A stretch of DNA of 14,696 nt from an uncultured Coprococcus sp. GTDB lineage: Bacteria; Bacillota; Clostridia; Lachnospirales; Lachnospiraceae. This document shows, piece after piece, positions 14,404 through 14,696 of this stretch (within the stretch, counting starts at the first letter, position 1; each line of letters starts with the position of its first letter). The notes beneath the pieces were generated by a model. The model had not been told where the DNA came from and made no database searches. It saw only the letters and a list, made by a program, of their open reading frames with translations. The position numbers and the translations under genes are program-made. The stretch covers positions 1 through 14,696 of the forward strand of contig USSH01000034.1 of the NCBI GenBank assembly GCA_900557435.1, in the 5' to 3' direction.

Positions 14404-14696
14404 TGGCAGATATTAAGTATTATGACGTTATCTTAAAGCCGGTTGTAACAGAAAAGAGTATGAATGCAATGGCTGAGAAGAAATACACATTCCTTGTTCA
14501 TCCGGATGCAACAAAGTCTCAGGTAAAGGAAGCCGTTGAGAAGATGTTCGAAGGAACAAAGGTTGCAAAGGTAAATACCATGAACTGTGATGGTAAGACA
14601 AAGAGACGTGGAATGGTTTACGGCAAGACCGCAAAGACCAAGAAGGCTATCGTACAGTTAACTGCTGACAGCAAGGACATCGAGATATTCGAAGGA
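14403..14696 (+). CDS. rplW: 50S ribosomal protein L23 (uL23), 3' end cut by window
   Basis: The ATG at 14403 shares its A with the TAA of rplD (TAATG overlap), and GAGGAGG (14386-14392) lies 10 nt upstream inside rplD, a classic translational coupling. The 98 codons visible have no stop before the window ends. They read [20 protein letters not shown], then [37 protein letters not shown] and end at DIEIFEG. This covers essentially the whole L23 family length, so only a codon or two and the stop should be missing. L23 sits at the tunnel exit and docks the trigger factor and SRP. It continues the standard S10 operon order. Confidence 0.96.
   Translation, partial: MADIKYYDVILKPVVTEKSMNAMAEKKYTFLVHPDATKSQVKEAVEKMFEGTKVAKVNTMNCDGKTKRRGMVYGKTAKTKKAIVQLTADSKDIEIFEG

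Noticed and set aside
1..14696. CRISPR array, tRNA, rRNA, transposase or phage genes
   Set aside because: No spaced direct repeats of CRISPR length, no cloverleaf or rRNA signature, and no mobile-element protein was seen on either strand.

Overview
The window looks like chromosomal DNA of a low- to mid-GC Gram-positive anaerobe, most likely a Clostridia/Lachnospiraceae gut-type bacterium. This is inferred from gene content and style: strong AGGAGG-type ribosome binding sites, ATG/GTG/TTG starts, a Firmicutes-type citrate synthase, a BMP-family protein with an N-terminal ParB-like part, a NYN/OST-HTH protein, and an S10 ribosomal operon with a long leader. I cannot name the species from sequence alone. 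No rRNA, tRNA, CRISPR array, insertion sequence or phage gene was recognised.

Layout. (1) 1-3069: the 3' end of a Na+/phosphate cotransporter with a C-terminal PhoU-like domain, then a PhoB-type response regulator and a PhoR-type membrane histidine kinase. This reads as a phosphate-related uptake and signalling block. A 33-codon receiver-like ORF overlaps the kinase end and may be the stump of a lost gene. (2) 3475-6068: a 652-residue protein with a ParB-like N-terminal part and a BMP/PnrA-like ligand-binding domain but no signal peptide, followed by a small metallophosphoesterase. (3) 6274-7632: citrate synthase, interrupted by one in-frame TGA. (4) 7828-8735: a YbaK-type Cys-tRNA(Pro) deacylase and a small unknown protein, closed by a strong terminator. 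(5) 8916-11273: two divergent SAM-dependent methyltransferase genes. The left one, on the minus strand, is RlmI/RlmK-like; the right one is a Methyltransf_32-type enzyme. Their spacer holds overlapping candidate promoters and a 12-bp repeat cluster. (6) 11363-12272: a NYN-OST-HTH RNA-binding protein gene whose frame is broken at an (AT)7 tract. (7) 12328-14696: the start of the S10 operon (promoter, structured leader, rpsJ, a long structured rpsJ-rplC spacer, rplC, rplD, rplW), cut by the window end.

Most genes are ordinary housekeeping genes. The points that stand out are two genes damaged at sites with self-complementary or repetitive DNA (the citrate synthase TGA sits in a perfect palindrome and hairpin; the NYN gene breaks at a dinucleotide repeat), the cytosolic ParB-like/BMP protein, and the mutually exclusive pairings just before the rplC ribosome binding site. 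Sequencing error remains a live alternative for both broken genes.
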